Positions 1-9,727 of a DNA stretch of 64,000 nt are shown here, in pieces. Position 1 is the first letter of the stretch, and each line of letters opens with the position of its first letter. The notes below the pieces were generated by a model. It saw only the letters and a program-made list of their open reading frames with translations, made no database searches and was not told the DNA's origin. The position numbers and the translations under genes are program-made. The stretch comes from Parasedimentitalea huanghaiensis (GTDB taxonomy: Bacteria; Pseudomonadota; Alphaproteobacteria; Rhodobacterales; Rhodobacteraceae): NCBI RefSeq assembly GCF_009753675.1, contig NZ_WQLV01000001.1:310001-374000 (forward strand), given 5' to 3'.

Positions 1-2492
1 ATCGCGGCGACCCCTTGTCCGCCACGCCCACTTACTCGGTAGTCATGCGAGGAAGTCAGATTGCCTGCACCACTTTTGTTGATGGTGACCAAAAGTTCAT
101 TTGCAGCCAGCATTTCTTGATAACGGTCCTCGGGCAATGCGCCTTCGATCTCGTCACCGTTCTCATCTTCGGTAACATCGCCACCAAGTTCCGTCCGGAA
201 CCGCTTGATAAAGGCACTTCGTTCAGATGGTTCTGCCTCAAAATGACGAATTACCGACATAGACACTACGCGGTTGTCATCATTCAAGCGGATGCCTCGC
301 ACACCAGTGGATTTACGACCCTTGAAGACCCGGACGTCGGTTGTTGAAAACCGGATAGCGCGGCCTGCATCAGATACAAGCATGACATCGTCGTCTTCCG
401 AACAGATCCGCGCATTGACCATCTCAACCCCTTCGGGCAAGTCCATGGCAATCTTACCGTTGCGTTTGACGTTGACGAAATCGGACAATGCATTTCGACG
501 GACATCGCCAGCCGTGGTGGCAAAGATGATCTGCAGATTGGCCCAATCATCCTCGGGAACGTCTACCGGCATAATAGCGGCAATCGATACTCCGGGTGGA
601 ATTGGCAGTATATTGACCACCGCCTTCCCCTTGGAGGTCCGGCCACCCTGAGGTAGGCGCCAGGTCTTCAGTTTGTAGACCATGCCATCGGTGGTAAAGA
701 ACAACAGCTGGGTATGGGTATTTGCAACAAAGAGGGTGGTGATGACATCCTCTTCTTTAGTCTGCATTCCGGACACACCTTTGCCACCGCGTTTTTGCGC
801 GCGGAAGTCGGCCAGGGGCGTACGTTTGATATATCCACCTGAGGTCACGGTCACCACCATGTCTTCGCGCTCGATCAGATCCTCATCGTCCATATCACCG
901 GACCAGTCGACGATTTCGGTGCGACGTGGAACCGCAAACTGTTCGCGAACTTCGGTCAGTTCATCCGCAATGATGCCCATGATGCGTTCACGGGAACCAA
1001 GAATTTCTAGATACTCTTTGATCTTTCCTGCAAGTTCTTCCAACTCGTCAGTGACTTCTTTGACGCCGATCTGGGTCAGACGCTGAAGGCGCAGTTCCAA
1101 AATAGCGCGGGCCTGGGTTTCCGACAGGTTGTAGGTGCCATCGTCATTGGCAGTGTGGGTCGGATCATCGATCAGGGCAATATACTGCAGGATCGGTTGG
1201 GCTGGCCACCGCCGGGTCATCAGTTTCTCGCGTGCCTCAGCGGCATCTGCAGATGAACGGATGGTGGCGACGATTTCGTCGATATTGGTTACGGCAACGG
1301 CCAGACCACATAGGATGTGACTGCGTTCGCGCGCCTTGCGCAGCAAATAAGCTGTTCGCCGTGCCACCACGTCTTCGCGGAAGTCGATGAACGAGGTCAG
1401 AAACCGGCGTAGTGTCAGAGTTTCCGGTCGACCACCATTCAGCGCAAGCATATTGCAGCCAAAATAGGTTTGCATGGGGGTGAACCGGAACAATTGGTTC
1501 ATCACCACTTCGGCAGTCGCGTCCCGTTTCAACTCGATCACGACACGGACGCCGTTGCGGTCAGATTCATCCTGAACGTGGGCCACGCCCTCAATCTTTT
1601 TCTCGCGGACCTGCTCGGCGATCTTTTCGATCATAGCCGCTTTGTTCACCTGATATGGAATCTCGTCGATAATGATTGCGTAGCGATCTCGGCGGATCTC
1701 TTCGACACGGGTTTTGGAGCGAATGATGACGGAACCACGACCTTCAAGGTAGGCCTTGCGGGCGCCAGTCCGGCCCAACATTACACCACCAGTCGGGAAG
1801 TCGGGGCCGGGGACGTAGTCGATCAGCTGTTCGCTGGTCAGATCTGGATCCTCGATCAGCGCAAGGGTCGCGTCGATCACTTCGCCCAGGTTGTGTGGCG
1901 GGATATTGGTGGCCATGCCGACGGCAATACCGCCAGCCCCATTGACCAGCATATTCGGGAATCGAGCCGGCAGAACAGTTGGCTCTTGATCCTTGCCGTC
2001 ATAGTTATCTTGAAAATCGACAGTGTCTTTGTCGATGTCACTTAGCAAAAATGCAGCCGGCTTGTCCATCCGGACTTCGGTGTAGCGCATCGCTGCAGCG
2101 TTATCGCCATCCATCGAGCCGAAGTTGCCCTGGCCATCCAGAAGTGGCAGCGACATTGAAAAGTCCTGCGCCATCCGAACCAGAGCGTCGTAGATAGCAC
2201 TGTCACCATGCGGGTGGTATTTACCCATGACATCACCAACAGGTCGGGCCGATTTACGATACGACTTTTCGTGACTATTGTTGGTTTCGTGCATCGCATA
2301 AAGAATGCGGCGGTGCACCGGTTTCAACCCGTCCCGTAGGTCAGGAATGGCCCGGCTAACGATGACAGACATCGCATAGTCGAGATAAGAGGTCCGCATC
2401 TCGGATTCGATAGAGACGGAAGGACCATCAAAAATCGGCCGCGAAGGGGGTGTTTCATCCATATTTTCAGGAGTTTCCGGCGTATCGCTCAC
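1..2492 (-). CDS. gyrA: DNA gyrase subunit A (3' end cut by the window)
   Basis: GyrA is the breakage-reunion subunit of DNA gyrase, which introduces negative supercoils together with GyrB. Reading the minus strand from a GTG at 2492 gives an uninterrupted frame to the window edge. It begins [11 protein letters not shown], then carries the family hallmarks in order: the [11 protein letters not shown] segment, [13 protein letters not shown], the quinolone-resistance region with [17 protein letters not shown], and the catalytic tyrosine segment [10 protein letters not shown]. Later, the C-terminal DNA-wrapping blades show GGKGVSG-type motifs. The end of the C-terminal domain lies outside the window. 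No clear ribosome binding site precedes the GTG; an in-frame ATG ten codons inside is the alternative start. The quinolone-region serine (S in GDSAIYD) is the wild-type residue. Confidence 0.97.
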   Translation of the reverse strand, partial: MSDTPETPENMDETPPSRPIFDGPSVSIESEMRTSYLDYAMSVIVSRAIPDLRDGLKPVHRRILYAMHETNNSHEKSYRKSARPVGDVMGKYHPHGDSAIYDALVRMAQDFSMSLPLLDGQGNFGSMDGDNAAAMRYTEVRMDKPAAFLLSDIDKDTVDFQDNYDGKDQEPTVLPARFPNMLVNGAGGIAVGMATNIPPHNLGEVIDATLALIEDPDLTSEQLIDYVPGPDFPTGGVMLGRTGARKAYLEGRGSVIIRSKTRVEEIRRDRYAIIIDEIPYQVNKAAMIEKIAEQVREKKIEGVAHVQDESDRNGVRVVIELKRDATAEVVMNQLFRFTPMQTYFGCNMLALNGGRPETLTLRRFLTSFIDFREDVVARRTAYLLRKARERSHILCGLAVAVTNIDEIVATIRSSADAAEAREKLMTRRWPAQPILQYIALIDDPTHTANDDGTYNLSETQARAILELRLQRLTQIGVKEVTDELEELAGKIKEYLEILGSRERIMGIIADELTEVREQFAVPRRTEIVDWSGDMDDEDLIEREDMVVTVTSGGYIKRTPLADFRAQKRGGKGVSGMQTKEEDVITTLFVANTHTQLLFFTTDGMVYKLKTWRLPQGGRTSKGKAVVNILPIPPGVSIAAIMPVDVPEDDWANLQIIFATTAGDVRRNALSDFVNVKRNGKIAMDLPEGVEMVNARICSEDDDVMLVSDAGRAIRFSTTDVRVFKGRKSTGVRGIRLNDDNRVVSMSVIRHFEAEPSERSAFIKRFRTELGGDVTEDENGDEIEGALPEDRYQEMLAANELLVTINKSGAGNLTSSHDYRVSGRGGQGVAA

Positions 2493-2686
2493 GTGTGCTG
2501 CCCGTTGTTATTGATGGGTCTATATCTTGTGTATGCACCCTAACAGAGAGGGTATATGGGGCGCAAGCAAGCAGAGTTTTTCAGTGCTATTTACACGTTA
2601 ATAATTTCGTAACCTGCTGTTTTTGAGATAAATTAACATCTTTCGCGCTACCATTGTTTTGTACACTCTAATTATGGAGGTTTTTG

Positions 2687-2956
2687 ATGGAGCGTAGCGA
2701 AACTGAATTGATGCTAAAGGGCTATGGCTTGACCACTGCGGAATTCACTTACCACATGCCTGATTATACCCATGTGTTGAACACTTATGTCTGGCAAGAT
2801 TATGATTTGCTGCCAGATCATCCCAAACTGTTTGAGTTCGTAGAATTCTGGCAGCGGGAGATTGAGGGGCCCCTACATTCGGTGCGTTTTAGTCATCGAA
2901 AAATGATCAGTCCTGGTGAATGGCGTAATGTTAAAGGTGTGTTGACTTTACATTAA
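2687..2956 (+). CDS. usg: Usg family protein
   Basis: This is an 89-residue protein matching the Usg family, small conserved alphaproteobacterial proteins named from a gene near tryptophan genes in rhizobia. No biochemical role is established. The start is set at the ATG at 2687 because a strong GGAGG at 2676-2680 sits six bases upstream; a TTG one codon earlier would crowd the binding site. The protein is rich in aromatic and acidic residues (YHMPDYTHVLNTYVWQDYD) and has no signal peptide or membrane segment, so it is probably cytosolic. It is monocistronic and convergent with the radical SAM gene, whose stop is 28 bases away. Confidence 0.85.
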   Translation: MERSETELMLKGYGLTTAEFTYHMPDYTHVLNTYVWQDYDLLPDHPKLFEFVEFWQREIEGPLHSVRFSHRKMISPGEWRNVKGVLTLH

Positions 2957-2984
2957 AATTGCCCGTCCAACTGGGAGGATGGAG

Positions 2985-3938
2985 CTAGGCAGAACAGCGG
3001 GCTCCACCTAGTACACAAAACTTTGCGCAGTGAGGGTGGTTCAAAGAAACATCCTGTTCTGCGCTAGCCAAAGTCTCACCTAGTTCAAATTCGGCTGTAT
3101 AGGGCAACAAGGTGCAAGCAAGAACAGTCGGTCGTCTGGCACCTTTTCGTTTCACAACCATGCGAGAGGTTGAACACATGACATCTTTGGGTGACTTACC
3201 AAGAATATCCCAGCACGCAGTGGTGATTTCTGGAACTTCGATAGTATCATCCATTTCTGGAAATAGAACGGTTTGGCTGGGGTTCTGGGCGTCTATACAA
3301 AACCCATACTCAGCGAATAATTCTTCAAATCCGGCCCGAGAGGCCGTATCGTTTTTGCCCCATTGGCTACGCGCAGCAACGGCAATTTCGAAGCCATTTT
3401 CCTGCAACCAGCGCATACCCAGCAATGACTTTGCAAAACTGCCATGGCCACGCTCTGCGTCGTGTATGTCTTCACTAAAATGATCCAGTGAAATACGTAA
3501 CACCATCTGTCCTGGGAAATCGATAAGTAGCTGTATCAATCCTGCCTGCATGGATTTTCGCATCATAGGTTGCATTGCGTTGGTCAGAATCAACACTTTA
3601 TATCCACGCTCTAACGCAAAACGGATCATGCCAACGATCTGAGGGTTCATAAAGGGCTCACCACCGGTAAAACCAATTTCTTTGACCGGCCAATTTCTTG
3701 CTTCAATCTGATCAAGGTAGTCTTGGACTTCATCAGCGGTAAGATAGACCAGAGCATCGTTGCTTGGTGAACTGAGAATGTAGCAATTTGCACATTCAAT
3801 ATTGCAAAGGGTTCCAGTATTGAACCAAAGTGTTTCGGGATTACTGAGTGCTACGCTCGCTCGTTCGTCTCCGTTGGACGTTAGATAGCTATCTTGAAAT
3901 TTTCCTTGGTTGGCCGCAGGTTGAGGCAAGTCTTTCAT
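2985..3938 (-). CDS. radical SAM protein of unknown substrate
   Basis: The protein has 317 residues. It carries the radical SAM cluster motif Cx3Cx2C at C45, C49 and C52, followed by the SAM-binding GGE motif in GFTGGEPFMNP near residue 95. The C-terminus has further cysteines (CAKFCVLGGARC, near residues 303-315) that could bind an auxiliary iron-sulfur cluster or a metal, as in SPASM-like radical SAM enzymes, although the spacing is not a full SPASM domain. The enzyme would cleave S-adenosylmethionine reductively to a 5'-deoxyadenosyl radical. The substrate cannot be told from sequence. It stands alone, divergent from zwf, with no small peptide gene next to it that would suggest peptide maturation. 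Confidence 0.8.
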   Translation of the reverse strand: MKDLPQPAANQGKFQDSYLTSNGDERASVALSNPETLWFNTGTLCNIECANCYILSSPSNDALVYLTADEVQDYLDQIEARNWPVKEIGFTGGEPFMNPQIVGMIRFALERGYKVLILTNAMQPMMRKSMQAGLIQLLIDFPGQMVLRISLDHFSEDIHDAERGHGSFAKSLLGMRWLQENGFEIAVAARSQWGKNDTASRAGFEELFAEYGFCIDAQNPSQTVLFPEMDDTIEVPEITTACWDILGKSPKDVMCSTSRMVVKRKGARRPTVLACTLLPYTAEFELGETLASAEQDVSLNHPHCAKFCVLGGARCSA

Positions 3939-4085
3939 CAGGTAATCCCGGGTGGTTTTTTCATTTGGGTCTAGCCTATACTCATAGGCGAGTTAAAGTC
4001 TGTGAACAAATATATGATCAGGTCGTGATCCAGAGACATACTAAAATTGGAATGCGTTATACGACGCGGTAGGTAAGGGCAAAGT

Positions 4086-5561
4086 ATGGTTTCGCGCGTC
4101 ATCCCAGTGGATTTGTTCGATCTGGTAATTTTTGGTGGCACCGGAGATCTTGCGCAACGCAAGATCTTACCTGCATTGTTTCGTCGGTTCTGCGGTGGAC
4201 AGATGCCTAACGGCGCCCGCATAATTGCAGCAGCGCGGGCGGATTTGTCTCAGGCTGCTTATAAGGCTATGATATCCAAAGCTATTCATACCTATGGTGG
4301 CAATTTTGCGAATGACTCTGTTGCACTAGACGCATTTCTTGATTGCCTCACCTACTCCCGCGTGGACGCTACAGGTGATATCGGTTGGCCCGAGCTCACC
4401 ACGTTGATGGAGCAAGGGCAGGGCGCCCGGGTTACAATCTTCTATTTTTCAGTTGGTCCCAACCTGTTTGGCCCATTGGCCGAGCGTTTGCACAAACATG
4501 GCTTGGCTCAAGAGAGCAGCCGAATTGTTGTAGAAAAGCCCTTTGGTCGCGATCTTGAGTCTGCTCGCGCCTTAAACGCCACGCTTGCGACCCATTTCTG
4601 CGAAGGCCAGATCTACAGGATAGATCACTATTTGGGTAAAGAAACCGTACAAAACCTTATGGCGATCCGATTTGGCAACATGTTGTTCGAACCTTTGTGG
4701 AACAGCCAGTACGTTGACCATATTCAGATTACGGTTGCTGAAACTGTCGGTATTGCAGGCCGCGAGGCTTATTACGACCGGTCAGGTGCCATGCGGGACA
4801 TGATGCAAAATCATTTGATGCAATTGTTGTGCCTCATCGCGATGGAACCACCGGCAAAATTCGACCCAGACGCGGTGCGTGATGAAAAACTAAAGGTAAT
4901 TCGGGCGCTGGACACTGTTGAGCCACATCACATTGTGCGGGGACAGTATCAGGCTCAGCAAGGCGCTGATGATCGGCACGACGCTTATCGCGAAACTGTT
5001 GGTAATCTCCGGTCTACTACCGAAAGTTACATCGCTCTGCGTGCGCATATCAGTAATTGGCGTTGGGCGGGCACACCGTTTTACTTGCGAACTGGTAAAA
5101 AACTGGTTGCACGATCCTCAGTGATCAATGTGTTTTTTAAGGATGCGCCGCATTCGATTTTTGGAGAAGATGCGGGGCGGCATGCCAATCTGTTGTCCAT
5201 TCGCTTACAGCCAAATGAAGGTATTACTTTGAAGGTAACAATCAAAGAGCCTGGGCCTGGTGGTATGCGATTGATGGATGTGCCTTTGGATATGACCTTT
5301 TCGGAAGCATTGGGGGCTGCAGGGGGTAACCCTCCGGACGCCTATGAACGCCTGATCATGGATGTGATCCGCGGCAATCAAACTCTTTTTATGCGCGGAG
5401 ATGAAGTCGAAGCAGCCTGGGCCTGGACCGATCCGATCATTGCGGGTTGGCAATCCCGTGGAGATGTGCCCAAACCCTACGATAGTGGCAGCACGGGACC
5501 AGATGATGCCGACCTTTTAATGAGACGCGATTTACGTGAATGGCAAGGGATAAATCCATGA
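4086..5561 (+). CDS. zwf: glucose-6-phosphate 1-dehydrogenase
   Basis: The enzyme oxidises glucose 6-phosphate to 6-phosphogluconolactone with NAD(P)+, the entry step of the Entner-Doudoroff and oxidative pentose phosphate routes. The protein has 491 residues, the usual length. The N-terminal Rossmann motif is FGGTGDLAQRKILPAL. The family active-site signature is RIDHYLGKE, and VVEKPFGRDLESA precedes it. The ATG at 4086 lies directly before the conserved hydrophobic strand (DLVIFGGTGDLA). The stop overlaps the start of pgl by an ATGA junction, indicating translational coupling of the dehydrogenase to the lactonase that uses its product. Confidence 0.96.
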   Translation: MVSRVIPVDLFDLVIFGGTGDLAQRKILPALFRRFCGGQMPNGARIIAAARADLSQAAYKAMISKAIHTYGGNFANDSVALDAFLDCLTYSRVDATGDIGWPELTTLMEQGQGARVTIFYFSVGPNLFGPLAERLHKHGLAQESSRIVVEKPFGRDLESARALNATLATHFCEGQIYRIDHYLGKETVQNLMAIRFGNMLFEPLWNSQYVDHIQITVAETVGIAGREAYYDRSGAMRDMMQNHLMQLLCLIAMEPPAKFDPDAVRDEKLKVIRALDTVEPHHIVRGQYQAQQGADDRHDAYRETVGNLRSTTESYIALRAHISNWRWAGTPFYLRTGKKLVARSSVINVFFKDAPHSIFGEDAGRHANLLSIRLQPNEGITLKVTIKEPGPGGMRLMDVPLDMTFSEALGAAGGNPPDAYERLIMDVIRGNQTLFMRGDEVEAAWAWTDPIIAGWQSRGDVPKPYDSGSTGPDDADLLMRRDLREWQGINP

Positions 5562-6229
5562 ATACTATAGAATACCCTGATCGTGACATGCTGGCGATTG
5601 ATGTAGCCAATCGATTAGCCGGAGATCTTGAAACCCATTTGTTGAACCACGAAAGCGCCTCTCTTGCCGTTGCAGGCGGCACTACTCCAGCGCCCATATT
5701 TGATGACCTCTGTGCCGCTGATCTCGATTGGTCCCGGGTTCGGGTGTTGGCGACTGACGAGCGATGGGTGTCTGAGACCAGCGAACGCTCTAATGCACGG
5801 ATGATTTCCGAGCGCCTGTTGGTTAACCGTGCAGCAGCAGCCCACTTTTTACCTTTTCATGTTCCAGATCAGGTCCCCGAAGATGTAATTGCAGAAGTTG
5901 AAGCGATTATAGCGCCTGAATTGCCTATCTCTGTTCTGCTATTGGGTATGGGGTCGGATATGCATACGGCTTCGTTGTTTCCTGGTGTGCCAGGACTTGA
6001 GGCCGCGCTGGAGGCGTCAGCACCGGTATTAGCAATACTGCGACCAGACAGTCAGCCTGAAGCCCGTATAAGCCTGTCAGCAAGGGTTCTGGATGCCGCT
6101 ATTTCGAAGCACTTAGTGATTTATGGTGATGACAAACGAAAAGCGCTTGAACAGGCGATGTTATTGCCGCCTGAAAAAGCCCCAATACAAGCGGTGTTAT
6201 CCGAAACCACCGTTCATTGGGCGCCATAA
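5558..6229 (+). CDS. pgl: 6-phosphogluconolactonase
   Basis: The enzyme hydrolyses 6-phosphogluconolactone to 6-phosphogluconate in the cytosol. The start is placed at the ATG at 5558, which overlaps the zwf stop (ATGA) and has AAGGGA about seven bases upstream; an in-frame ATG at 5540 would overlap zwf by 22 bases and has no ribosome site. The protein has 223 residues. Family landmarks are LAVAGGTTPAPIFDDL near the N-terminus and LLGMGSDMHTASLFPG, where the usual EDGH is SDMH but the key histidine remains. It ends six bases from the convergent RTX gene. No pgi follows, unlike many zwf-pgl-pgi clusters. Confidence 0.93.
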   Translation: MNTIEYPDRDMLAIDVANRLAGDLETHLLNHESASLAVAGGTTPAPIFDDLCAADLDWSRVRVLATDERWVSETSERSNARMISERLLVNRAAAAHFLPFHVPDQVPEDVIAEVEAIIAPELPISVLLLGMGSDMHTASLFPGVPGLEAALEASAPVLAILRPDSQPEARISLSARVLDAAISKHLVIYGDDKRKALEQAMLLPPEKAPIQAVLSETTVHWAP

Positions 6230-6235
6230 GGCAAG

Positions 6236-8467
6236 CTAAAGATGCGCGATGTTTGCCTGAAGCACGAGCGCTTCATGGGATTTCAGCGCTCGCCGAGCAG
6301 TTGGGTAATGGTAGTCTTGGCACTGGAGTTCCGGAAACAGGTCAACAAGTTCCTCGCGTTGTTTTGCATCCATACCAACGAGTGTCTGGTCCCCAGGCTG
6401 AAAACTTTCACTCCATGTTCGATCTGCTTGAATAAGTTCATGCTGGTCAAACAGAAGGTGGATGTAAGTAACAGCTTTAGAGGTTGCACGTAAAATATTA
6501 TGGTCATTGATTAAGTGCAGCGCTGGAACCAATACTTCTGGATCCCCGAACAGCAATTCAGACAGAGCACCAGTGATGAGCATTCGGTGTTGAGGTGATA
6601 CGTACATATCGCGCTCTGGTATACCGTTACCTAGGGCATTTGCCCGAATTTTTACTGGTGCAAACTGAGGTTTGATCGAAAGGTCGTGTTCATTCAGATT
6701 GCGTCGTCCGATCCAACGAATTGCTTGATACCCATTATCGCGTGTAAGTACTTTGTCGCCGACGGATAGCTGTTCAACCGGAACCTCGCCGTGTGCTGTC
6801 AGAATTAATGACCCTGGTGTGAAGCAGGCGATGACCTCCTCTATATTGGAGAAGGTGAGGCTGCCAGTCACATTTCCTAACTCATCCAGAATCTCAACTG
6901 TTCCAGATCCGTTGTTATCGGAATCGTAAATGATATTGGTGCGGCTAGATCCACCAAGCGCGCTAATATCCAGTTGGTCGTGATCATCGCCTCCCTCACC
7001 ACCGTCGACGACATCGCCATCACCGGCAATAATCAGGTCCCGGCCATCGCCCCCTGACAAAGTGTCAGCGTCATCGCCACCAATCAGGGTGTCGTTTCCA
7101 AAGCCACCATTGATTCTATCGGAACCAGAACCCCCAACCAGGTAGTCATTTCCAGACCCACCATTCAGGGTATCTCGACCCTCATCTCCGTACAGGGTAT
7201 CGTCTCCGACCCCGCTGTTCATATAGTCGTTACCTGTGCCACCTTCGCCATAAAACGAAGACCCAGCTGACGCGCCATCAAGGAAGTCATTTCCTGCATC
7301 GAGAAAAATTCGATCTGAGTCTTCGTGGACACCTATGAATACAAGGTCATTTCCGTCGCCACCGTGTATTTCATCATTCCCTTGGCTACCTGCAAGGGTG
7401 TCATTTCCGTCGCCGCCATAGACTGTATCCACGCCCATGCTACCAATCAGCGTGTCATTACCTTCTTCGCCAAAAATCAGATCATCTTGGTCGCGGCCAA
7501 ATACGTGGTCATCGCCAGCGCCGGCATAGATCAAATCGTTGCCATAAAGCCCTTCAAGACGGTCATTACCATCGCCACCCAAAAGGGTGTCGTCGCCCCA
7601 ACCACCAGTTAGGGTGTCGTTGCCGCTGCCACCCGAGATTAGATCATCGCCATCACCGCCACTGTGGTAGTCGTGTCCGTCACCTCCATAAAGGGTATCA
7701 TTGCCGTCGCCCCCTAAAATGGAGTCGTTACCAAGCCCACCGTTAACAGAATCGTTTCCGTCGCCAGCAAGAATTGTATCATCACCGTCGCCAGCAACAA
7801 TTTCATCGTCGTTTGATCCATCTAAAGCGTCATTGTGGTCGACTTTGTCACCTTCAGGATCACCCAGATAAGATGTATCAATTAGGTCAGATCCATCTGT
7901 TCCTTCGACAACGTCGCCAAGAGCATCGGGGATGGAAAAGCTTAGATCAGAGAGGCCAGCAGCACCTGAGATCGGAGCGTCGGCTCCATTGCTTAAGGCC
8001 AAGGTCAACTGTGAGATAGGACCTGGCAAAAGAACAGTGATGTTAGCGGGGTCGACGCTTTCCGCCTCAATCGAAACAGATCCATCTGGATTAACTGAGA
8101 TAACTTGATCCGTCACGCCCCCAAGGGACGCAATGACAGTATCCGACGGTATTAGAACACTATCAGCGTCGTACACCCACAGGGTTAATTTATCATCGAG
8201 CGACGAGCTTGTTGAGTTAACATGCTCGAGTTGGAAACTCAGGTCGGTGACCGGATTAGAAAACCCAAAACTTGCAGTTACCGGATCGCTGGCCCCAAAC
8301 GAACCGAAATCAGAGACGTTATTACCGGATTGGCTTGCATCCCATGAAGCCTCTGAAAAGGTCCCAGTAACAGTTGTGCTGTTGCCGCCGTCTTCCAGCA
8401 CCATACTGGCGCTCTCAGCTGTACCGTCTGATCCAGTGAGCCAAATATCGTTGTCGAGGCTGATCAT
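6236..8467 (-). CDS. secreted RTX calcium-binding protein with C-terminal Hint domain
   Basis: The 743-residue protein has three parts. Residues 1 to about 190 are a low-complexity, Ser/Asp-rich domain with beta-sandwich character. Residues about 195-500 hold many nine-residue RTX repeats of the GGxGNDxLx type, which fold into calcium-filled beta-rolls outside the cell. From about residue 555 a Hint domain begins at CFTPGSLILTAHGEVPVEQL and contains the downstream histidine motif VSPQHRMLI; this Hedgehog/intein fold can self-cleave. There is no N-terminal signal peptide, as expected for type I secretion through a C-terminal signal, but no T1SS genes lie nearby. Such RTX-Hint proteins are common in Roseobacters; surface attachment or antagonism has been proposed, and the true role is not known. 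It is strongly acidic and monocistronic. Confidence 0.88.
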   Translation of the reverse strand: MISLDNDIWLTGSDGTAESASMVLEDGGNSTTVTGTFSEASWDASQSGNNVSDFGSFGASDPVTASFGFSNPVTDLSFQLEHVNSTSSSLDDKLTLWVYDADSVLIPSDTVIASLGGVTDQVISVNPDGSVSIEAESVDPANITVLLPGPISQLTLALSNGADAPISGAAGLSDLSFSIPDALGDVVEGTDGSDLIDTSYLGDPEGDKVDHNDALDGSNDDEIVAGDGDDTILAGDGNDSVNGGLGNDSILGGDGNDTLYGGDGHDYHSGGDGDDLISGGSGNDTLTGGWGDDTLLGGDGNDRLEGLYGNDLIYAGAGDDHVFGRDQDDLIFGEEGNDTLIGSMGVDTVYGGDGNDTLAGSQGNDEIHGGDGNDLVFIGVHEDSDRIFLDAGNDFLDGASAGSSFYGEGGTGNDYMNSGVGDDTLYGDEGRDTLNGGSGNDYLVGGSGSDRINGGFGNDTLIGGDDADTLSGGDGRDLIIAGDGDVVDGGEGGDDHDQLDISALGGSSRTNIIYDSDNNGSGTVEILDELGNVTGSLTFSNIEEVIACFTPGSLILTAHGEVPVEQLSVGDKVLTRDNGYQAIRWIGRRNLNEHDLSIKPQFAPVKIRANALGNGIPERDMYVSPQHRMLITGALSELLFGDPEVLVPALHLINDHNILRATSKAVTYIHLLFDQHELIQADRTWSESFQPGDQTLVGMDAKQREELVDLFPELQCQDYHYPTARRALKSHEALVLQANIAHL

Positions 8468-8742
8468 ATTTGAAAACTCTTCTTGGAGTTATTGAACATT
8501 GCAGGGCCCCAACTGTTTAAATTCTGCATATTAGGAGCCTCAAGGTCACAATGATTTGGCCTGACAAAAATGTATTCTCGCCACATGATGAAGTTTCTTT
8601 CACGTCAAAGAGACCATGACACGACCGAGGTAAGGTCAACCAGCGCCCGTAATATGGTGAAACTGTGACCAAAATTATTTGATCAGCTGTTTTTTAGGGG
8701 CTGTAATGGAATGGAGCGACCATATTGGAGCTTGCCCGAGTT

Positions 8743-9636
8743 CTATTGCAGATCAAGGTATTCTAAGAACAAACGGACTGACGATGTCTCTGCTCGTGCA
8801 TTGGGGTAGATGCAAACATAGTCCTTTTTCATGGGGAGCGAGACGCTGGAGGGGGAGACCAATGAACCTGAAGAAAGAGCAGAGTTTACAAGAATTGAAG
8901 GTGCTAGAGCGATACCGGCTTCCTGTTTTGCAGCCGAAATTGCAAGCGACGTATCGCTCAGAACTAACCCAGGACTTGTGAGGGCTGCGCCGCCAGTGCC
9001 CGCTTCACGACGCCAGTCTAACCAGACCGGTTCGCTGGCGTAACTCGGGCCCCATTTGTTATGAATAAGCTTAGCGTCAGGAACATTGGTGAGCATTCCT
9101 TCAGGATCGGAGTGCTGTGCCCAAAATGACGGTGCACAGACCGGAATTGCAAAGTCAGAAAACAAGGCGGTTTGGCGGTATTCCGGATAGAACACCGAGC
9201 CAAATGTCAGACGAATATCAATCGCTTCTCGCTCGAAATCAATTGGATCTTCCTGCACACGTATATCTAAGCAGATACCCGTCTTGTCACTGAATCCTAG
9301 CGCTTTCGGGAGAAACCAAAGCTCAGACAGGGCAGGGAGTACACTGACCACCAACTGACGAGAGCGTTTGTTGCTGCGAACGATTTGGGCTGCATCAGAT
9401 AACTCGCTAAAGGCATGCGCAAGTTTCGGGTACATTTCCTCTCCTGCATCGGTCAGAGAGATGCGGTTTCCTTTGCGCAGGAAAAGCTTTTTACCCAAGT
9501 GATCTTCGAGACTTTTGACCTGCAAGCTGACGGCGGCGGAGCTGACGCCAAGTTCATCGCCTGCCAGCACAAAACTGCCGCATCTGGCGGCGACCTCAAA
9601 TGCTCGCAGTCCGTTCAATGAAGGTAGGTTTTGCAT
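8743..9636 (-). CDS. LysR family transcriptional regulator (GcvA-like)
   Basis: A 297-residue LysR-type activator/repressor. The N-terminal winged helix-turn-helix covers residues about 4-63 (LNGLRAFEVAARCGSF, GVSSAAVSLQVKSLEDHLG, LFLRKGNRISLTDAGE). A periplasmic-binding-protein-like effector domain fills the rest. The closest remembered relatives are GcvA-type regulators. It is transcribed away from the oxygenase/DddP-like/lyase operon, with 91 bases between the two starts. This divergent layout is typical for a LysR protein that controls its neighbour in response to the pathway's substrate or an intermediate. I could not settle on a single T-N11-A operator by eye in that gap. Confidence 0.93.
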   Translation of the reverse strand: MQNLPSLNGLRAFEVAARCGSFVLAGDELGVSSAAVSLQVKSLEDHLGKKLFLRKGNRISLTDAGEEMYPKLAHAFSELSDAAQIVRSNKRSRQLVVSVLPALSELWFLPKALGFSDKTGICLDIRVQEDPIDFEREAIDIRLTFGSVFYPEYRQTALFSDFAIPVCAPSFWAQHSDPEGMLTNVPDAKLIHNKWGPSYASEPVWLDWRREAGTGGAALTSPGLVLSDTSLAISAAKQEAGIALAPSILVNSALSSGSLVSPSSVSLPMKKDYVCIYPNARAETSSVRLFLEYLDLQ

Positions 9637-9727
9637 CTACACCCTGGTTTTTCTTATGGTACCCAATAATTGATCTGGTTGTGGTCGTCCAGCGCTTGCG
9701 TTCAATTGAGACAATGGAGGACGCGAT

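Noticed and set aside
1-2200. Several long open frames on the plus strand
   Set aside because: They lie opposite gyrA, whose minus-strand frame is continuous and carries all family motifs. They are shadows.
7325-7612. Plus-strand frame opposite the RTX repeats
   Set aside because: Its repetitive sequence is only the reverse complement of the GGxGxD repeats.
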